Positions 5,005 through 7,012 of a stretch of 7,012 nucleotides of DNA are shown here, piece after piece. Location of the stretch: assembly GCA_910588415.1 (NCBI GenBank), contig CAJUPK010000131.1, positions 1-7,012 of the forward strand. The letters run 5' to 3'. Positions within the stretch are counted from its first letter, which is position 1. Each line of letters begins with the position of its first letter. The position numbers were made by a program, and so were the translations under genes. The notes under the pieces were generated by a model. It searched no databases, was not told the origin of the DNA, and worked only from the letters and a program-made list of their open reading frames with translations. The DNA comes from an uncultured Oscillospiraceae bacterium (GTDB lineage Bacteria; Bacillota; Clostridia; Oscillospirales; Acutalibacteraceae).

Positions 5005-7012
5005 TTATGCGCGGCGGTGTTTCAGCAGATACCAGAGCAGCCGCCCAGCGCAGGCAAGCATGAGCAAGGCCGCACCGCCAATCAGCCAGGGGCTAGGCCG
5101 GGTATCGCCGGTCTTGGGCACGTCCTTAGAGGGGGTGGTGGGTATCTTCTCGTTTTCGGCAGTGACTTCCACCGTAGGCATTTTTGCGCCAATCTCAAAC
5201 TTGTGCTCCGTATCGTTCAGTTTGTACCCCTCTGGGGCGTAGACCTCCTGATAGGTATAGCTATCGAAAGGCAGGTCCTCAAAAACGATCACGCCATCCG
5301 TTCCGGTCTTACCCTCGGCAACTACCTGGCCATTCTCATCTTTCACACAGAAAGTAGCTCCGGCCAACGGTGTGGTAGTACCCTTCTCGACCTTGACAAT
5401 ACGCAGGGAGCCGGTCTGCTTTTCGTTGACGAAACCGGCCTCCTTGTCAGCCGTATTGGTGACTTCCACACGTTCACCATCCTCGGTCAGCTTGAAATAG
5501 TAGTACCCGTCGTCAGCGGTAAAGCCCTCCGGGGCCTTTTCTTCATGGAGGAAGTAGCCGTCCACCGGCAGGCCGGACAGGGAGTAGGAATCCTCCGAAA
5601 ATTCCAGCTTGCCAAAGAGGGTATCGGTTTCCGGGTCAAACTCGGCGTTGCCATCCACGTCTGAATAAACCGAAAACGCCGCGCCGGGGAGGTTCTTGCC
5701 GGGAGCGCCCCCGGCAGTCTTAACGATATAGACAGAGCCGCGCTTGAGCTTGTTGTGGAACTCGATTTCAGCAGGCTCATCGTTGGGGGTGATTGTCACG
5801 GTCTTGCCCGCCTCGATGATGTACTTGGCGGTCACATCGTTCTCCACCTCGGTGACGGTGTACTCGCCGGGGACCAAATCCTGCACATAAATCTGGCCCT
5901 GCTTGTCCGTGACAAAGGTTTCCTCATAGCCCTCGCCGGCAACGATAAAGGAGATACCCTCCACAAAATCGTCCTCGGAAGTCTTGCGGATGAGCAGGCC
6001 CCCCTTGCGCCGGATGATGATGGTCTGGTCCTCGTCCTCCAAGTCAGCATGAACCGCCACCTTCTTGCCCTCGTGGTACAGATTCTCAAACACCACAATG
6101 GTCTTTCCGGCCAGGGCGCTGGCAGGGAATGTAAAGGGGATTTCCACAGTGCCAGTGGGCTTTTCGGGAATGAAAATGCTCTCGGCAGTGACTTCCTTGC
6201 CGTCCACCAGCAGCTTGCCGCCGGTAGATTTATCCATAAGCACACCCTTGACCTGATAGGTCTTGCCGGGAATCAGGTTCCGATAGGTGACAGTATCGGT
6301 CAGGGTGATGGTTTCCAGGGGGTCAACCTCTTTTTCGCCGTCTACCGTGGCCTTGGTCTTAATTTCGGGGCCGTCAAACTCCACGGTCTGGCCCACATCG
6401 TTGATATCGGTATGGGCGGCAACCTCTTTCCCATGGTGGTACAGGGATTCAAACACGACCACCGACTTCCCGGCCAGGGTGGATGCGTCCAAGGTGAACT
6501 TGACTTCTTCCGTACCGTTGGCACTCTTAGGGGTGAACTCCTTCTCGGCAGTGACCTCTTTCCCATCCACCAGCAGCTTGCCGCCTGTGCTCTTATCCAT
6601 GAGCACACCGGACAGCTTATAGGTCTTGCCAGGGGTCAGGCCGGTGTAGCTGACCGTATCGGTTATGGTAACCTCACCTACCGGCTCGGCTTTCTTCCCG
6701 CCGTTTACTGTGGCTGTGGTCTTAATCTCCGGTTTATCGCTGAAAGTTACGGTCTGGTCCTTGTCCTCAATGTCGGCATGGGTGCAGACTTCCAGCTTGT
6801 CCCGATACAGGGTTTCAAAGACAACCACTGTCTTTCCTGCCAGAGCGGAAGCGGCAAAGGTAAAGGGGATATCAATGCTGCCCTCGGCCTTGCTGGCCCG
6901 GAAGGTGGCCTCGGCAGTGATTTCTTTCCCGTCTACTGTCAGAGGCTTACTGGTGGACTTGTCCATGAGCACGCCCTTGACCGTGTACTCCTTGCCGGGA
7001 ATCAGCCCGGAG
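5005..7012 (-). CDS. VaFE-repeat surface-anchored protein, partial (N-terminus beyond right edge)
   Basis: The frame is open to the right edge, so the true start lies outside. The GTG at 6970-6972 is internal, because upstream codons still encode repeat sequence (GLIPGKEYTVKG). Residues below count from that GTG. Three VaFE (T-Q ester-bond type) repeats end at about 78, 198 and 318. Each shows VFE then HxDxxDxxQT, with Glu53/175/296, His65/187/308 and Gln73/195/316. Three SpaA-like domains follow (323-408, 411-517, 521-608), with candidate isopeptide residues such as Lys330, Glu375 and Asn407. The end is a VPKTG sorting signal (618-622), a membrane helix (about 627-648) and tail KHRRA. This is a cross-linked stalk protein attached to the wall by a sortase, most likely the class B enzyme encoded two genes downstream. 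Proteins of this family are common on Clostridia conjugative elements and are thought to mediate adhesion; the ligand is unknown. Confidence 0.93.
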   Translation of the reverse strand, partial: SGLIPGKEYTVKGVLMDKSTSKPLTVDGKEITAEATFRASKAEGSIDIPFTFAASALAGKTVVVFETLYRDKLEVCTHADIEDKDQTVTFSDKPEIKTTATVNGGKKAEPVGEVTITDTVSYTGLTPGKTYKLSGVLMDKSTGGKLLVDGKEVTAEKEFTPKSANGTEEVKFTLDASTLAGKSVVVFESLYHHGKEVAAHTDINDVGQTVEFDGPEIKTKATVDGEKEVDPLETITLTDTVTYRNLIPGKTYQVKGVLMDKSTGGKLLVDGKEVTAESIFIPEKPTGTVEIPFTFPASALAGKTIVVFENLYHEGKKVAVHADLEDEDQTIIIRRKGGLLIRKTSEDDFVEGISFIVAGEGYEETFVTDKQGQIYVQDLVPGEYTVTEVENDVTAKYIIEAGKTVTITPNDEPAEIEFHNKLKRGSVYIVKTAGGAPGKNLPGAAFSVYSDVDGNAEFDPETDTLFGKLEFSEDSYSLSGLPVDGYFLHEEKAPEGFTADDGYYYFKLTEDGERVEVTNTADKEAGFVNEKQTGSLRIVKVEKGTTTPLAGATFCVKDENGQVVAEGKTGTDGVIVFEDLPFDSYTYQEVYAPEGYKLNDTEHKFEIGAKMPTVEVTAENEKIPTTPSKDVPKTGDTRPSPWLIGGAALLMLACAGRLLWYLLKHRRA
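5107..5121 (-). other. Sortase sorting signal (VPKTG)
   Basis: These codons encode Val-Pro-Lys-Thr-Gly, followed by Asp-Thr, a hydrophobic helix and a basic tail, the standard order of a cell wall sorting signal. Val replaces the Leu of LPXTG. Cleavage is expected between Thr and Gly. Confidence 0.85.
6019..7012 (-). repeat. Tandem VaFE repeats, about 360 bp per unit
   Basis: Two complete units (about 6379-6729 and 6019-6369) and one cut by the right edge (6739-7012) encode 120-residue repeats. The most alike segment encodes GVLMDKSTGGKLLVDGKEVTAE, identical in the two complete units and altered in the cut one (MDKSTSKPLTVDGKEITAE). The DNA copies differ at many silent positions, so the units are old and not a recent duplication. 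More units may lie upstream of the window. Confidence 0.85.

Noticed and set aside
4903..5664. Plus-strand frame of 253 codons
   Set aside because: Antisense to the end of the VaFE protein and the start of the next gene, including the sorting signal and a ribosome binding site; composition is that of a mirror frame.
6970..6972. GTG as a possible start of the VaFE gene
   Set aside because: Upstream codons to the window edge continue the repeat consensus (GLIPGKEYTVKG), and the GTG falls inside a repeat unit, so it is an internal Val.

Overview
The window looks like a stretch of an integrative conjugative element (or related mobile island) from a gut-type Gram-positive bacterium of the Clostridia. 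This rests on family content: a class B sortase, a VaFE-repeat surface-anchored protein, a SpaA-domain membrane protein, an XF1762-type protein and a small radical SAM protein. It also fits the moderately GC-rich coding and the strong AGGAG-type ribosome binding sites. No relaxase, integrase or type IV secretion gene is visible, so the mobile-element assignment is inference. All six genes lie on the minus strand, so transcription runs from position 7012 towards position 1.

Surface cassette (7012 to 2053). The first gene is cut by the right edge and encodes the C-terminal part of a wall-anchored stalk protein: three VaFE (Thr-Gln ester-bond type) repeats, three SpaA-like domains, a VPKTG sorting signal, a membrane segment and a basic tail. 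Thirteen bases later comes a secreted, single-pass membrane protein with degenerate SpaA-like domains and a Pro/Thr wall-spanning linker. It overlaps by 4 bases (ATGA) with a class B sortase that has a complete His-Cys-Arg catalytic set. The three form one translationally tight unit: a surface protein, a membrane-held companion and the enzyme likely to attach the surface protein to peptidoglycan.

Junction (2052 to 1953). The only real intergenic gap holds two adjacent hairpins. The larger one pairs fully only as minus-strand RNA, because two positions are G-U wobbles there and C/A mismatches on the plus strand. The ribosome binding site of the next gene follows almost at once, leaving little room for a promoter after the hairpin.

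Second unit (1952 to 1). An XF1762-family protein (GNAT-like by its pattern) overlaps a radical SAM protein by 4 bases (GTGA). The radical SAM gene in turn overlaps by 4 bases (TTGA) with a Pro-rich gene that runs off the left edge. The XF1762 gene has an awkward start: its good Shine-Dalgarno sequence points at an in-frame ATA. The GNAT-like plus radical SAM pair is a plausible uncharacterised modification module carried with the surface cassette.
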